A DNA stretch of 64,000 nt from Gordius sp. MW1 (GCA_964036665.1 OZ038532.1:18999037-19063036), one strand, 5' to 3'; positions 1-11,770 are shown, counted from the stretch's first letter. Notes: generated by a model not told the origin, from the sequence alone. Translations and numbers: made by a program.

Positions 1-829
1 AAAAGTTGTATTTTCACCTAAGAATTTATAATATATTTTCCATTTGTGATTACATATAAAAATCAATGCTCGTGGAACGCAATCTTAAAATAAATTAAAG
101 CCCTTAGCTGTAGTGCATTCGATGGTTCAAAGTTAGCAAGGAAAATAATCGACCCCTAGATCCTTTCAAACTTTGGGTTCGCAATGCCAAGGCCTTTGGT
201 CACTATCGTGTTGACCGCTATAACCCTTAAATGTATTAAAGGGTGGTGGTCTTATTGTGATCCTGCATACGGCCATGATTAAGTATATATCCAATTTAGT
301 TTCATACGTATACACTGAAATAACCTTGGCCTATAGTTTTAACAATTAGTTGTAAACTTCAAAGGTTAATTGGGCATAAAAATATGATAACCGGGAAAAT
401 ATTTAAACAAAACCAATTTGGGAACGTCACTTAATACATCAATGCAAACCTATTTTGTATAAATTGCTATATCAAATATCTTATGATAAATCAAACTAAA
501 ATATCGAAAAAACTTAATTATTTATTTCTTGCTTTATATTCAAAATCATTAAAATATAATTGAAATTCTTAAAGGAGTTTCTTTTCATACAAACCAGGTA
601 CTTGATTTAAAAAGGATATTGGCATTAATGAATTTAGCATTTTATAGATCTTTGTTACCTTAAAGCCTGCCATATCTTTAGCTTTACTTATGGGTGAATC
701 ATATCAGGTATGTTGAGAATCTATAAAATGACAGAGATGTTAAATGCTTTTATTTATAATGCACTATTTTAATATTTATTATTAGAGAAGAAAAATATTC
801 AGCTTGTTTTGCATTGTTATAACTGTAAA
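1..829. other. AT-rich intergenic sequence
   Basis: No coding region, RNA gene or clear repeat boundary is visible here. The sequence is AT-rich with stops in all frames and runs up to the decayed LINE that begins near 830. Confidence 0.5.
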
Positions 830-964
830 GCTAAGGCGTTCTCCACAAACGACGCGCACTGCATACCCAGCCCGTGCAATGTGAAAAATACATTAGGGTT
901 ACTGTCCAACTCACAACGAAGGCGGTTAAGGAAATTAGTCGTGGAAAAAATGCGAATAACGTGC

Positions 965-1512
965 TGGAATATGTGAACGTTGACGGGTAAGAGCATCGAG
1001 GTCGCACAAATGCTAAAAGGAAGTAAGGTACATCGCCTGCCTCCAAGAGACGTGGTGGAACGGAACCAAAGCTCGAGAGTTAGGAGAAGGATACAAACTA
1101 TTCTACAGTGGTCACCAAATCGTAGAAACGGGGTCGGTATCGCTTTAAGCGAATTCTTCAAGGACAAGGTAGTGGAAGCCAAGCATTGTTTAGACAGGCT
1201 AATGTGGGTGAAGAATGCGATCTAAAGGACCTCCTAACCGTTATTTGCGCGTCTGCTCCCAAAATTGGGTGTATGGAATCAGAGAAAGACACATTCTTCG
1301 ATTCATTGGAAAATGAAATACAAGGAATAGGATAGAAGGCTAATATTGGGGTAGATTTCAACGCTCAGGTAGAGAAAGAGAGCCTCTGAACGCAATCATG
1401 GAAGCTATGGGCATGGTCTGAAGAACAAAGAAGGTGAACATCTCCAAGTATCCCAAGCATACGACATGGCGATCGTTAACACCAATTTTTTTCAATATTG
1501 CGAAGATCATAA
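965..1512 (+). pseudogene. LINE copy A: APE endonuclease domain fragment
   Basis: Across changing plus frames the translation keeps endonuclease-like features: a TGKSIEVAQMLK segment, NRRNGVGIALSE near 1120-1155, and a conceptual DFNAQV segment near 1350-1370. This order fits the N-terminal AP-endonuclease domain of RTE-type elements, which nicks target DNA to prime reverse transcription. The frame breaks repeatedly, for example near 1045, 1225 and 1335. The block ends abruptly where the GC-rich insertion begins. Confidence 0.7.
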
Positions 1513-1526
1513 TAGAGATCTGCAAC

Positions 1527-1705
1527 GGGCCGTTTTTAGAAGGTCGGCCCGTCCGTACCCGTTCTTTAAGGCCCGTCCGAGCCCGCCCGTAATTTTTTTC
1601 AACACTTCAGGCCCGTCCGTAAATTTTCAGGCCCGTTCGTACCCGTTTATAAAAACGTCAGGCCCGCTCAAGCCCGTTCAAATTTAAAACTCCGCGCCGG
1701 GCCCA
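1527..1705 (+). repeat. Left subterminal GC-rich minisatellite of nested element
   Basis: About six imperfect copies of a GGCCCGTCCGNRCCCG motif are separated by short AT-rich spacers. The matching array lies at 4930-5085 in the same orientation. Confidence 0.75.
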
Positions 1706-2780
1706 ATTCATTAAAAATTTCGCATAATTTGATTTTATTTTTTGACATATTTATAAAAAAAACATCAATAAATATTATGTAAAAATAATAAATCATCAAT
1801 TATTTCCGCAGTTAATACACCTAAAAAAGTTTAATATAATACCCACTACCAATAAATTACTATAAGAAATTACATAAGAATATTCCACTTTCAACACTTT
1901 ACTATTATTTGATTAATTTAAGTTAAGACACCTAAGAATTTTTCATTATTACCATTAAATTAAAATACTTTAATAAAATTACATGAATATATTTATTAAG
2001 TAAGTAGTTTACATTGTTTTGATTAATTTATATTTGTTAATACACCTAAGTTTTAGATTAGAACAAAAACATTTATTAAATTATATGGCCTTAATAATAT
2101 ACCAGTAAAATTTGTGATAAAATTAAACACAAAAATTTTGGTGCATTGTAATTAAGTAAATTAAACTTACTTATAAATGAATATATGTTTCCCAAGTTTT
2201 AACATAATAGACAATCGAGTAGCATATAAATTATTAAATCAAATTTTGTAAACATAAATCTATACAAATAGAATAAAAATGTTTTAAAGTCAAATTTAGC
2301 GCTTGAAAATGGAATTAATGCTACAGGATATACAAATTAGAGGTTAAAAAATTAAGCAATTAATATTCTATATATTTAATAATTATTATTAATTGCTATG
2401 CAATTTATGGGCTCGCTTTTGCTTTTGTTTGTCCGCATCCGCTTTTGTTTGTCCGCAAACACCCTCCCTATCTATTTGCATTCGGTATATTAGGTTTTGT
2501 TTACCAGTATAGATAAGGAGGGGAATTGCTCTAAGTGATTAATGCATGAGAAAGAGGTGCCCCACCCCTCATCTCTATCTCCCTCGCTGTGTTATTTTTT
2601 AAATTAATGCATAAGAGGTACCCCACCCCTCATCTCTATCTCCCTCGGTGTGTTATATATAAGATTTGTTAAATTATCTATTACACCGGCTTTCTGACTG
2701 TTATATAATAAACATAAATAAAAGTTGTTTACTTTTAATTGCTATGCAATTTAACTAGTTTTTGGGTTAGAATCCCGGAG
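1706..2780. other. AT-rich interior of nested element
   Basis: No gene is seen. At 2395-2480 there is a short duplicated GCTTTTGTTTGTCCGCA motif, and at 2520-2660 an imperfect direct duplication of a segment containing CCCCACCCCTCATCTCTATC. The ATTGCTATGCAATTTATGGGCTCG segment near 2390 recurs inverted near 42370-42400, so part of this is a dispersed repeat. Confidence 0.5.
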
Positions 2781-3129
2781 TTTTTTGACTCTTATGATTG
2801 TTCTTGTTACTATCATTGATAATAAGACTTTTTGGCCGTCCGCTGGCTGCTGACCAATGAAAAAAATAACCATTGGCCAAAATGTGAATCCGAGTTTATT
2901 TTTTCGTTTTTTTTGACCATTATGATTGTTCCTGTTACTACCATTGCTATTATGACTTTTTGGCCGTCCGCTGGCTCCTGACCGATGGAAAAATGACCAT
3001 TGGCCAAAATGTGAATCCGAGTTTATTTTTTCGTTTTTTTTGACTATTATGATTGTTCCTAACCATTGCTATTATGACTTTTTGGCCGTCCGCTTGTTCT
3101 ATTATTGTTTCATTTTATTATATAATAAA

Positions 3130-3714
3130 TAGAGATGCACCGATACCAAGTATCGGCATGGTATCGGCGCCGATACCTTGCCAAAAGAATCGGCCCGATA
3201 ATTTGCTAGTATCGGCAATTACCAAGCCGATACCTTTTTTAATATGAAACTCAAAAAATAATACTTATAGTATCTCCTACGATTAAAAAATAGAGGACTT
3301 TTCAAATTTTTTGAAAATTGTTTCATTTGATTGGCTATAAATATTTCTATGTGGAGTATAATAAACTCATTGACCATCTGTTCCGACTGCGCTTTTAAGT
3401 AAATATTATTTTATTTTAAAAATTATTATATATTAAGCCTTAGATGGATTCTTTGGATACACTATGGAGTTATTTTGTTGTGTCAGCAGATGAAAAAATT
3501 GTAATCTGTGAATTATGCAAAGCTAAAATAAGTCGGGGGGCAAAGACAAACATTCCTTTAACACTTCAAATTTAAGGAAACATTTAAAAACTAGACATTT
3601 AGTATAAAAATTTTTTTATTATAAGTATCGGCATGGTATCGGTATCGGCAAAAAGATCTTAAGTATCGGCTGGTATCGGTATCGACACAAAATAGTGGCA
3701 TCGGTGCATCTCTA
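3130..3714. mobile_element. hAT element with perfect 8-bp target duplication
   Basis: Terminal inverted repeats TAGAGATGCACCGATACCA (left) and TAGAGATGCACCGATGCCA (right, reverse complement) are flanked by the identical 8-bp duplication ATAATAAA at 3122-3129 and 3715-3722. Both ends carry repeats of a GTATCGG-type motif. An internal zinc-finger fragment supports hAT origin. It sits in the satellite array of the element that itself interrupts LINE copy A. Confidence 0.92.
3444..3602 (+). pseudogene. BED-type zinc-finger fragment of a hAT transposase
   Basis: An ATG at 3444 opens a 43-codon frame with W and YF aromatic residues followed by CELC (Cys-X2-Cys). A frameshift near 3570 is needed to continue into NLRKHLKTRH, which supplies the two histidines. 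Aromatic residues, CX2C and HX4H in this order are the BED zinc-finger signature, the DNA-binding N-terminus of many hAT transposases. The rest of the transposase is absent. Confidence 0.75.
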
Positions 3715-4470
3715 ATAATAAACATGAATAAAAGTTGTTTACTTTTAATTGCTATGCAATTTAACTAATTTTTGGGTTAGAATCCCGGAGTTTTTTTTGA
3801 CTCTTATGATTGTTCTTGTTACTATCATTCATAATAAGACTTTTTGGCCGTCCGCTGGCTGCTGACCAATGAAAAAAATGACCATTGGCCAAAATGTGAA
3901 TCCGAGTTGATTTTTTCGTTTTTTTTGACTATTATGATTGTTCCTGTTACTACCATTGCTATTATGACTTTTTGGCCGTCCGCTGGCTCCTAACCAATGG
4001 AAAAAATGACCATTGGCCAAAATGTGAATCGAAATTATTTTTTTCGTTTTTTTTGACTATTATGATTGTTCCTGTTCCTACCATTGCTATTATGATTTTT
4101 TGGCCGTCCGCTGGCTGCTGACCAATGGAATAAAATGACCATTGGCCAAAATGTGACTCGAAAATTTTTTTTTCGTTTTTTTTGACTATTATGAATTTAT
4201 ATCCACTTTTACCGTGTCCTGGCTGCTGACCAATGGAAAAAAATGACCATTGGCCAAAATGTGATTCGAAAATTTTTTTTTCGTTTTTTTTTACTCTTAT
4301 AAATTTATATCCACTTTTACCGTGTGCTGGCTGCTGACCAATGGAAAAAAATGACCATTGGCAAAAGTGTGCATCAAAATTTTTTTTTCCGTTTTTTTGG
4401 CTATCATTGACTTATAGAGTATCTGTTGGTACTGACCAATGGAGAAAAAATGACCATTGGCCAAATTTTT

Positions 4471-4904
4471 GATTTTTTTAATTAAAAATTGTTCAAATTA
4501 ACAAAAAATTTCTCCCAACAATTCTGCAAATTCTTAACATTGTGATGTTTTATAATATAATGTTTGTTAGACCCATAATCACTAAAGGCCATAAAAACTA
4601 ATGTAATACGCAACTAGATGCAAACACTAAATCTAACCCTAACCCTTGCCTATATTACATTTTGCCTATAAATGGAAAATATGTATAAATAATTAATTAA
4701 TCATCAGGCATTCAATACCCCCCCTATAGGCATTCTCGCCCCTTCCCACCTTTCTCGCCCAAAAATTGCATAGCAAATATGATACATTTATACGAAGTAT
4801 AGATGAGTCGTCCCCCCTTCCCTTCCCCCCTTCCCTTCTCCCCTCCCCCTTCCCACGAGGGCCGAAGGCCCGAGTTTTTTATATAATTGCCAGACTTTTA
4901 AGAG
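4471..4904. other. AT-rich and poly-C-rich spacer inside nested element
   Basis: No gene. Contains CTAACCCTAACCC near 4637 and a pyrimidine-rich run of CCCCTTCCC type at 4730-4860. These look like low-complexity sequence, not a functional site. Confidence 0.45.
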
Positions 4905-4929
4905 CTTTTGTAATTCCATGACCGTTTAT

Positions 4930-5085
4930 ATAATCTCTGGCCCGTTCAAGCCCGTTTATAAATCGTCAGGCCCGTTCAAGCTTGTTAAAAAAATCTCAGG
5001 CCCGCCCGAGCCCGTTCCATTAATTTTTAAGCCCGTCCGGGCCCGGCCCGTTAAATTTTTATGATAAAAAGCTCGTCCGTACCCG
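4930..5085 (+). repeat. Right subterminal GC-rich minisatellite of nested element
   Basis: About five imperfect copies of GGCCCGTTCAAGCCCG and GGCCCGCCCGAGCCCG, in the same orientation as the left array, end against LINE sequence at about 5090. Confidence 0.75.
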
Positions 5086-5090
5086 CGGTG

Positions 5091-7225
5091 GGAAGCATTT
5101 TAGTCAAATTGACCATCTGCTCATACGATGAAAGGACTTATGGAGTACCAAGGATTGCAAAGTAATACTGAGAGAAAAAATCGCCAGGCACCATCGTCCC
5201 CTTGTTATGGATCTTGACAGAAGAGTATTTCCCGAAAGAAGAAAGGTATATGAACCTCGAATTCGATACGAAAGGCTAAAGGATGCGATGACGAACGAAG
5301 AATCCCATCAAAAAGCCTCCTCACTCTTGGGTGCAAGGAAGTTGCAAAGGGACATAGACGAAGATTGGGAGACGCTAACTAAGGACATAAAGGAAACAGC
5401 GATTCGTGTTCTAGGACAGACCAAAGGAGGCAAAGCTATGAATAGGGAACTATGGTGTGAGATTAATTGGTTAGGGATTTCATTGAAAGAAAAAAAATCT
5501 ATATAGACGGTGGCATAAATCAAAAAAGTCGGAGAGAGTATAAGGACGCAAAGAGAGCCGCAAAAAAGGACATTGTAATATCAGAGAATGCCGCGTACAT
5601 TGAGATGGCAAACAAACTGGATCATAAAGGGGGCGATAGGCTTATGTACAAATTCAAAATAAGGGAGAGGAAAAGTCGCGATGTCGGAGTTCTTAAAAGT
5701 GTAAAAACGGGAAAAATCCAACTTTATCCAAGTCGATGGAAAGGATATTTTAAAAAACGTATGAATTTTACAAATGACAAAAATTCCCTTTCCAATATTG
5801 AGCCAAACATAAGTATGGTCTAACTTTTTCAGGAGGATAGTTAGAACACAAATGAACACGATGCAAAAAGTAAAGGCTAATGGCCCAGATTGAATACATA
5901 AGGAAGCATTGCTTGGATGTCGTTAAGAAGGAGTAACCACCTTGACGAACCTTTTTAACAAGATATTGGTAGAAGAGCGAATTCCTAATCAATGGACAGC
6001 AGGCACGATTATACCCTTATTTAAAGACAAAGGATACCCTCAGGACTGTGGCAATTACAGAGGTATCAAGCTATCTTGCCACTCCTTGAAGCTTATGGAA
6101 AGGATCTTAGTAACAAGTCTGAAAAACGAGGTGGAAATATCGGCTAACCAATTCTGATTTGTGGCCGGCAAATTTACAATCGAAATCTTCGCATTAAAAC
6201 AAATGATGGATAAATATGGTAAAAAGAGACTTACATATGGTCTTTATCGATTTGGACAAAGCTATGACACGGTCCCTTGTGATTTAATATGTTGGTGCTT
6301 GAAAAACAAAATATCCCTGACGCATTATATACGGCGTATGAAAAATATTTATGAAGCCTCAAACTCTTGCGTTAGTACGACAGTTGGAGACTTTAAAGCT
6401 TTCGGGTTAAAATTAGATTACATCAAGAATCTGCTTTAAGTCCTTTTTATTTAATATAATTGTAAACACGATAACTAAAGACATTCAAAAGCCATCGCTG
6501 CTATATGCCGATGATATAGTAATATGCGAGGAAACAGAGAAGAAAGTATTCGAAGAAGCCAAAAAGTGGTCAAAGCGCTCAGCTGGATATGGTTTAAAGG
6601 TCAACGATCAAAAAACGGTATACATGGAAATGAACTTTACAGGCAGCCCATCGTTGGATGACCATCTAAAGTACCCAAAAGTAGACAGGTTTACATACCT
6701 CGGCTCGATGCTACATCAAGAGAGAGGTTGCGCAACAGAAGTCAATGCCCGGGCCCAAAAAAGATGGCTTAAGTGACGAAGTATATCCGGTGTAATTTGC
6801 GACAAGAACCAATATGGTTAAGAGCAAGGCTTACAAATCCATCGTAAGACCGGTGTTACTCTATGGAAGTGAAACATGGACATTATACACCACGGAAGGA
6901 AAGCTATTACAAGACACAGAGATGAGAATGTTACGCTGGAGCTTGGGGTATACTAAGCCCGGCCATATGACGAATGACTTTCTCATGATAAAAATGGGTA
7001 TTTAACCAATGGCGGACATGATTAACGAAAATCGGCTAAGGTGGTATGGTAAAGGGACACGAATGAAAAATCGAAAAGTACTGAACATAGAGGTACCGGG
7101 GAAGAGAGGAAGAGGACTACCCCCTGTCACGTGGAAAGAATAAGTTGATAAAGTTATGAAAACTAAAGAGATTAGTCAAGACGTGGCACTCACCCGGTCA
7201 AGATGGAAGAACCTTATATTGTAGA
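5091..7225 (+). pseudogene. LINE copy A: reverse transcriptase and C-terminal region
   Basis: Conceptual plus-strand translation gives a linker (5207-5820), the RT finger region with IPNQWTAGTIIPLFKDKG and CGNYRGIKL (5970-6070), the catalytic segment LLYADDIVICE near 6500-6530, then FTYLGSML (6690) and a C-terminal part with YKSIVRPVLLYGSETW (6830-6885) and RLRWYG (7035). YADD is the RT active-site motif. In-frame stops (6157, 6776, 7004, 7143) and frameshifts show a dead copy. The 3' end fades near 7225 without an obvious poly-A tail. Confidence 0.85.
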
Positions 7226-7589
7226 TTAAAATTATTTATCGCCGCTTAAATGCACAACCAAATAATGGGTATTATAATTATAAAACAACTTGTGAATTGG
7301 GAGTATTAATATAGATGATTTTAATAAAAATCCACTATTTCCTGAAGGTGCGCTTCTGCAGCCCTAAATATCGACTGCCATATTTTCCTCAGGTGTTTTC
7401 AATACTAGTCTTTTTCGTTAGTTGTAGCAAATAATTAGTATTTAACTCTTTAACATGCTTTAGGACTTGAAGCCTGCCTCTAAATTTATTATAATTATCA
7501 AATTATCAACTAAACCTTAAAATATATGAGTTATACCTAATTGTTTCATTTCCATATTTTGCCATCAAATTATCAATTTAGTTGTTATA

Positions 7590-7812
7590 GGGCATTTTCA
7601 ATAACGAGAGGTTATTGGGGTTCGTTTTGATGACCATCATGTCCAAGCTCCTCCTCTTAGTTATCGCAACTTTGCCCACTTGCTCTTTCCACGTAACACG
7701 AGGTCGTCCTTTTCTTCTCTTCCCCAATACCTCCATGCGCAATACCTTTCGATTTTCATTAATATTCTCCTAAGTGTAAAACCGTACCACTTTAGCCAAT
7801 TTTCCTTTTTTA
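7590..7812 (-). pseudogene. Inverted 3' fragment of the RTE-like LINE (copy C)
   Basis: Read on the minus strand the segment encodes NENRKVLRMEVLGKRRKG followed by PRVTWKEQVGKV. It matches the C-terminal block of LINE copy A (7025-7150: NENRLRWYG, RKVLNIEVPGKRGRG, LPPVTWKE). It is about 220 bp, broken, and head-to-head with copy A. The nearby region to 7920 may hold further decayed sequence. Confidence 0.8.
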
Positions 7813-8929
7813 GGCCGCAATTGGTGTAAAATCAATTTACCTTTACGATAAAATATTTTGCCGATTCTGTTCTCATCCCAAAACAATGAGTCATTTTTAA
7901 CAGCTGTACGAGTTTAAGATTAAGGAAACATAAAACCCTTTAGATTTCTGAATCTGTATGAAGCGTGACAAACTGCTATAAGAAAAAATGAGGGTTAGAA
8001 TAAAATAAAACGTAAACATGCAATTAAACAAAGCCCCTGGGTATTCCCTGATTTGAAAATATGATAACTAATAGGTGATTTCGGGACTAAAAGTGGTTCA
8101 AGATTGCTCTCGAGCCGGTTCGTAATCGTTTTGATATTCTTAAATATTTTTTCTTGACTTTTCTCGTTTCTCCATCATCCTATTAGAAACAAATAAAAAT
8201 AATTAGATTTTAGCAAAAATACATCAATAAATCATTATTGATATAAGAAATAATGATATATTCTACTTGAAAAGGACTTTTCTGCATTGAGATATTTTGG
8301 GAGATGGGATGGGCAAATTATTGATTTCGTATCCCGATAGCGCACAAAAATCCACGATAATGCAAACATTCCTAACTTTTAGAGCCTACTTTACACCACA
8401 AGACCCGAAAAGGATCCAAAATTAAGAAGAATTATTATTAAAAAATACATATATATGTTTCAATCTAATGTTGAAAAAAGGGTAGAGGCCACTATTTTTA
8501 ATAAGGCTTGTAGTTATGAAATCTAATTGTAAAATTGAACTAATTTATCTCGATGACTTACTATGAGTGAATTTATATCTAAATGTGCCTAAAACATCGT
8601 GAAATTTTAAGTATATATTCAGCGTTTCAATCACATGCACCATACTAAACTTGAATGGCTGGAGGGATATTAAAATCATGACCTTGAAGTAGTGGATATC
8701 AATACCAAAGATACTATTTTAACGCTATATAAAAGATACCAAAGCTATATGTTTTTCGAGGCCAGAATTTTAATTTTTGGGGGCCCCAGCGGGCACGCTG
8801 ATAAGATTCAGGCATAATTAAATTATAATCATTGTATATATCTTGCTAGTTTTTTTTATTAGATCGTATATCGCAAATGCTGCCACTCCCAAGTTAAATC
8901 TTTGCCCGACTCTATATCTTAGCTACTTT
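7813..8929. other. Intergenic sequence without recognised features
   Basis: AT-rich with stops in all frames. A GGGGGCCCCAGCGGGCACGC patch at 8780-8800 looks like a decayed mobile-element end, but no partner end was found. Confidence 0.4.
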
Positions 8930-11719
8930 TAGTGGTGGGAAAAACCTTAGGTGGGGCGGACCTTAGGTTCGCCCAAGGACAGGTTTTAGGTAAGGTTAAA
9001 ACCTCGAAGTTTTAAAACAACCTAACCTAAAACCTTTTAGGTTTAGCCTGGGTTTTGCATCCACATAAGGGTTCCCCAAGATCCCAAACTAAAATTTTAG
9101 GGCTAGATTTAAACTCTAGCCCAAAACCTTAGGTCGGAACGAAAAGCAAAACCCTGCCAAACCCCAAGGTCAGGTCACCTTGTGGTTTCCATTCATAAGG
9201 TATGGTTTTTATATCCTAATATTTTGGCTGAATGACGGTCACTAAGCAATTTTTTAAAATAAATTATTAATTATCATTTGTTTGGATTTAAAAAAAAATT
9301 AAAAAAAAATATAGTATCCTAATATTAATATATAAAATAATAATATCAAATCAATACATGATTGTATTGTAATAATAAATGTAAATATATTGTTAAGGTT
9401 ATCAGTATCTGTAAACGATTTTATTTAAAAAAACACATTAGATCCTTTTACGCATTGCCCTTTATATATAAGTTACTGTGTGTGGTGTGAGTAGTAGTAG
9501 CACAGCACCATATAACTCCCCCCCTTCTCTTTCCCTTCTCACAAAACCCAGCTTATAATGAGAAAATGGGGATACCCTTGCTCCAAAATATTCACACCCA
9601 AATAGTAAGGCTAATCGCCTTGCTCCAACCCTGCTCTACTCCGGGCCATCCCTGTTCCCAATCCCGTTCCACCCCGCTCCAACCCCACCACATCGCCTAA
9701 ATATTATTTGTATGGGAGGCGTGCGTTACTATGCTATGACGCATATGCATAAGTTAAGAGAGGGAGGGAGGGGTAGGGGATAGTTATTGTTAGTAAATAT
9801 GGTGCGTGCTGTGCAGGCAGTGTGCACCGATTTTAATTTATAACTAAAATAGTGGTGTTACACCTCTATTAGTAAACATGGATGCGTAAAAGCTGGAAAA
9901 AATTAATGTTTTAAGTTCAATTAGGGGGGGGGGCAAACCATAAAATTTGTTAAAACTTTGAATTATAGTGGTATTGTAAAAAAGGCTGTAATCAAATTTA
10001 CTACTTCTTAGTCTGAGATTTCGCAAATATTGGCATTTTTATTAGTTGTTTTTATTTTTTAAATTCAAAGTCTCAAAAAGAGACAACTTTATGACGACAA
10101 TATATTGTTAAAGCTTAAAAAATAACTGGCATTTTTTATGTAAAAATTTAATTTTTTATCACCAGCCAAATGGGTTACGTTACGGCTTTATAATTATTTC
10201 CCTAAGAATTTATTAATGTCTTTTTTGATGATAATAGTGATTTTGTTGCTTTAAATCTGAAGGAAAAATCTCCAGATAAAATCTAAATTAGCAAATTCAT
10301 CTAAACGCCATGTAATGTTTGTTCATACAGATTAACATGTGTATAGATAGATATATATGTAAAATCGCAAAAGATATATAGGTTTTAGAGATTGGTTTTC
10401 CAATTATCCTTTTTTACAATACCACTATAATTCAAAGTTTTAATAAATTTTATGTTTTGCCCCCCCCCCTAATTGAACTTAAAACATTAATTTTTTCCAG
10501 CTTTTACGCATCCATGTTTACTAATAGAGGTGTAACACCAATATTTTAGTTATAAATTAAAATCGGTGCACACTGCTTGCACAGCACGCACTATATTTAC
10601 TAACAATAACTATCCCCTACCCCTCCCTCCCTCTCTTAACTTATGCATATGCGTCATAGCATAGTAACGCACGCCTCCCATACAAATAATATTTAGGCGA
10701 TGTGGTGGGGTTGGAGCGGGGTGGAACGGGATTGGGAACAGGGATGGCCCGGAGTAGAGCAGGGTTGCAGCAAGGCGATTAGCCTTACTATTTGGGTGTG
10801 AATATTTTGGAGCAAGGGTATCCCCATGCTCTCATTATAAGCTGGGTTTTGTGAAAAGAAAAAGAGAAGGGGGGGGGAGTTACATGGTGCTGTGCTACTA
10901 CCACACACACCACACAGTAACTTATATATAAAGGGCAATGCGTAAAAGGATCTAATGTGTTTTTTTCAATAAAATCGTTTACAGATACTGATAACCTTAA
11001 CAATACATTTACATTTATTATTACAATACAGTCATGTATTGATTTGATATGATTATTTATATATTAATATTTAGATACTATATTTTTTTTTAAATTTCTT
11101 TATTAAATCTAAACAAATGATAATTAATAATTTATTTTTAAAAATTGCTTAGTGACCGTCATTCAGCCAAAATATTAGGATATAAAAACCATACAATGGA
11201 AACAAGGTGACCTGACCTTGGGGTTTGGCAGGGTTTCGCATTTCGTTCCGACCTAAGGTTTTGGGCTAGAGTTTGAATCTAGCCCTACAATTTTAGTTTG
11301 GGATCTTGGGGAACCCTTAGTTGGATGCAAAACCCAGGCTAAACCTAAAAGGTTTTAGGTAAGGTTGTTTTAAAACCTCTGTTCTATTCCAACATTTGTT
11401 TTAATTCAAAAAATTTACATCAGAACTTTTTAAAGTAGCTAAACTCTTTAATTAGTTTGTATTACCGCCAAATTTTTTAAGTTTCATTCATAATACTTCG
11501 GTACTGCTTTCTCTTAAATAACAGGGTATCTAATCCTGGTAAGATTTCTATGTAAATTTTACCCTGCAGAGCTCAACAAGTTTTATCTTTTTGTGACTAG
11601 AGACATTACAAAAAATGAAAGCGAGCATACGCATTTGCAATTTAATTGATAGGTTTTAAAACAACCTTACCTAAAACCTCAGGCTTGGGTTTATAAAACC
11701 CCGGGTTTTCCAATCACTA
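8930..11719. mobile_element. Large foldback (palindromic) hAT-like element
   Basis: Two long inverted arms flank a loop of about 430 bp (roughly 9984-10409). The left arm is 8930-9983; the right arm runs from 10410 to 11719 and is enlarged by a mitochondrial insert. Landmarks repeated in opposite orientation include TTACACCTCTATTAGT (9858 / 10520), the ACGCATATGCATAAG block (9740 / 10640) and GGCAATGCGTAAAAGG (9445 / 10935). Ends TAGTGGTGGGAAAA and TAGTGATTGGAAAA are flanked by near-matching 8-bp duplications (GCTACTTT at 8922-8929, GCTACGTT at 11720-11727). The 8-bp size fits hAT. No transposase is visible; the open frames inside are arm shadows. Confidence 0.8.
11380..11650 (-). pseudogene. 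NUMT: mitochondrial small-subunit (12S) rRNA fragment
   Basis: On the minus strand the segment contains CCAGGATTAGATACCCTGTT and, about 50 nt on, GAAACTTAAAAAATTTGGCG. These are two of the most conserved stretches of animal mitochondrial 12S rRNA, in the right order and spacing. The segment has no counterpart in the left foldback arm, and the arm sequence (TTTTAAAACCTC, then AGGTTTTAA) resumes on both sides, so it was inserted after the inverted repeat formed. It is a nuclear copy with no sign of function. Confidence 0.82.
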
Positions 11720-11770
11720 GCTACGTTTATGGAAAAGATTGAAATATTTATATTTATGAAGCCATGTCAT

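Larger units (their letters stand above)
2780..4470. repeat. Satellite array, unit about 110-135 bp, interrupted by a hAT element
   Basis: About nine units share TTTTTGGCCGTCCGCTGGCT followed by TGACCAATGG, an A-run, TGACCATTGGCCAAAATG and a T-rich tail with TTTTTTGACTATTATGATTG. Units start near 2780, 2915, 3040 and, after the insertion, near 3790, 3925, 4045, 4180, 4290 and 4400. Each holds a small inverted repeat (CCAATGG/CCATTGG). A larger unit starting TATAATAAACATAAATAAAAG at 2705 recurs at 3716, so the array also has a higher-order duplication. Confidence 0.85.
1513..5090. mobile_element. hAT-like element with GC-rich subterminal repeats, nested in LINE copy A
   Basis: The insertion begins with TAGAGATCTGCAACGGG, close to the terminus of the element at 21912 (TAGAGAACTGCA). 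It ends near 5090 in CCCGCGGTG, matching the inner terminus inverted. The outermost bases and the target duplication on the right appear lost. Both ends carry arrays of a GGCCCGTYCRNRCCCG-type motif (1530-1700 and 4930-5085). The interior is AT-rich with a satellite array and a smaller hAT element. No transposase of its own is recognisable. The hAT assignment is inferred from the terminal sequence. Confidence 0.6.
830..7240 (+). mobile_element. Degenerate RTE-like non-LTR retrotransposon (copy A), split by a nested insertion
   Basis: Two blocks separated by about 3.6 kb form one LINE. The left block (about 830-1512) encodes remnants of an APE-type endonuclease; the right block (about 5091-7225) encodes a linker, reverse transcriptase and C-terminal domain. 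The join is shown by a second copy at 58860-62300, where the sequences flanking the insertion (ending near 1512, resuming near 5091) are contiguous around 59495-59515. Many stops and frameshifts make it non-functional. The protein pattern resembles RTE-clade elements often annotated as craniofacial-development-protein-2-like. The clade is inferred from motifs only. Confidence 0.85.

Noticed and set aside
2780..4470. CRISPR-like spaced repeats
   Set aside because: The units are an AT-rich tandem satellite of 110-135 bp in animal DNA, without unique spacers or cas genes.
10693..11003. Cys/Pro-rich minus-strand frames
   Set aside because: They lie in the foldback arm and are mirrored in the other arm; no protein family is recognisable.
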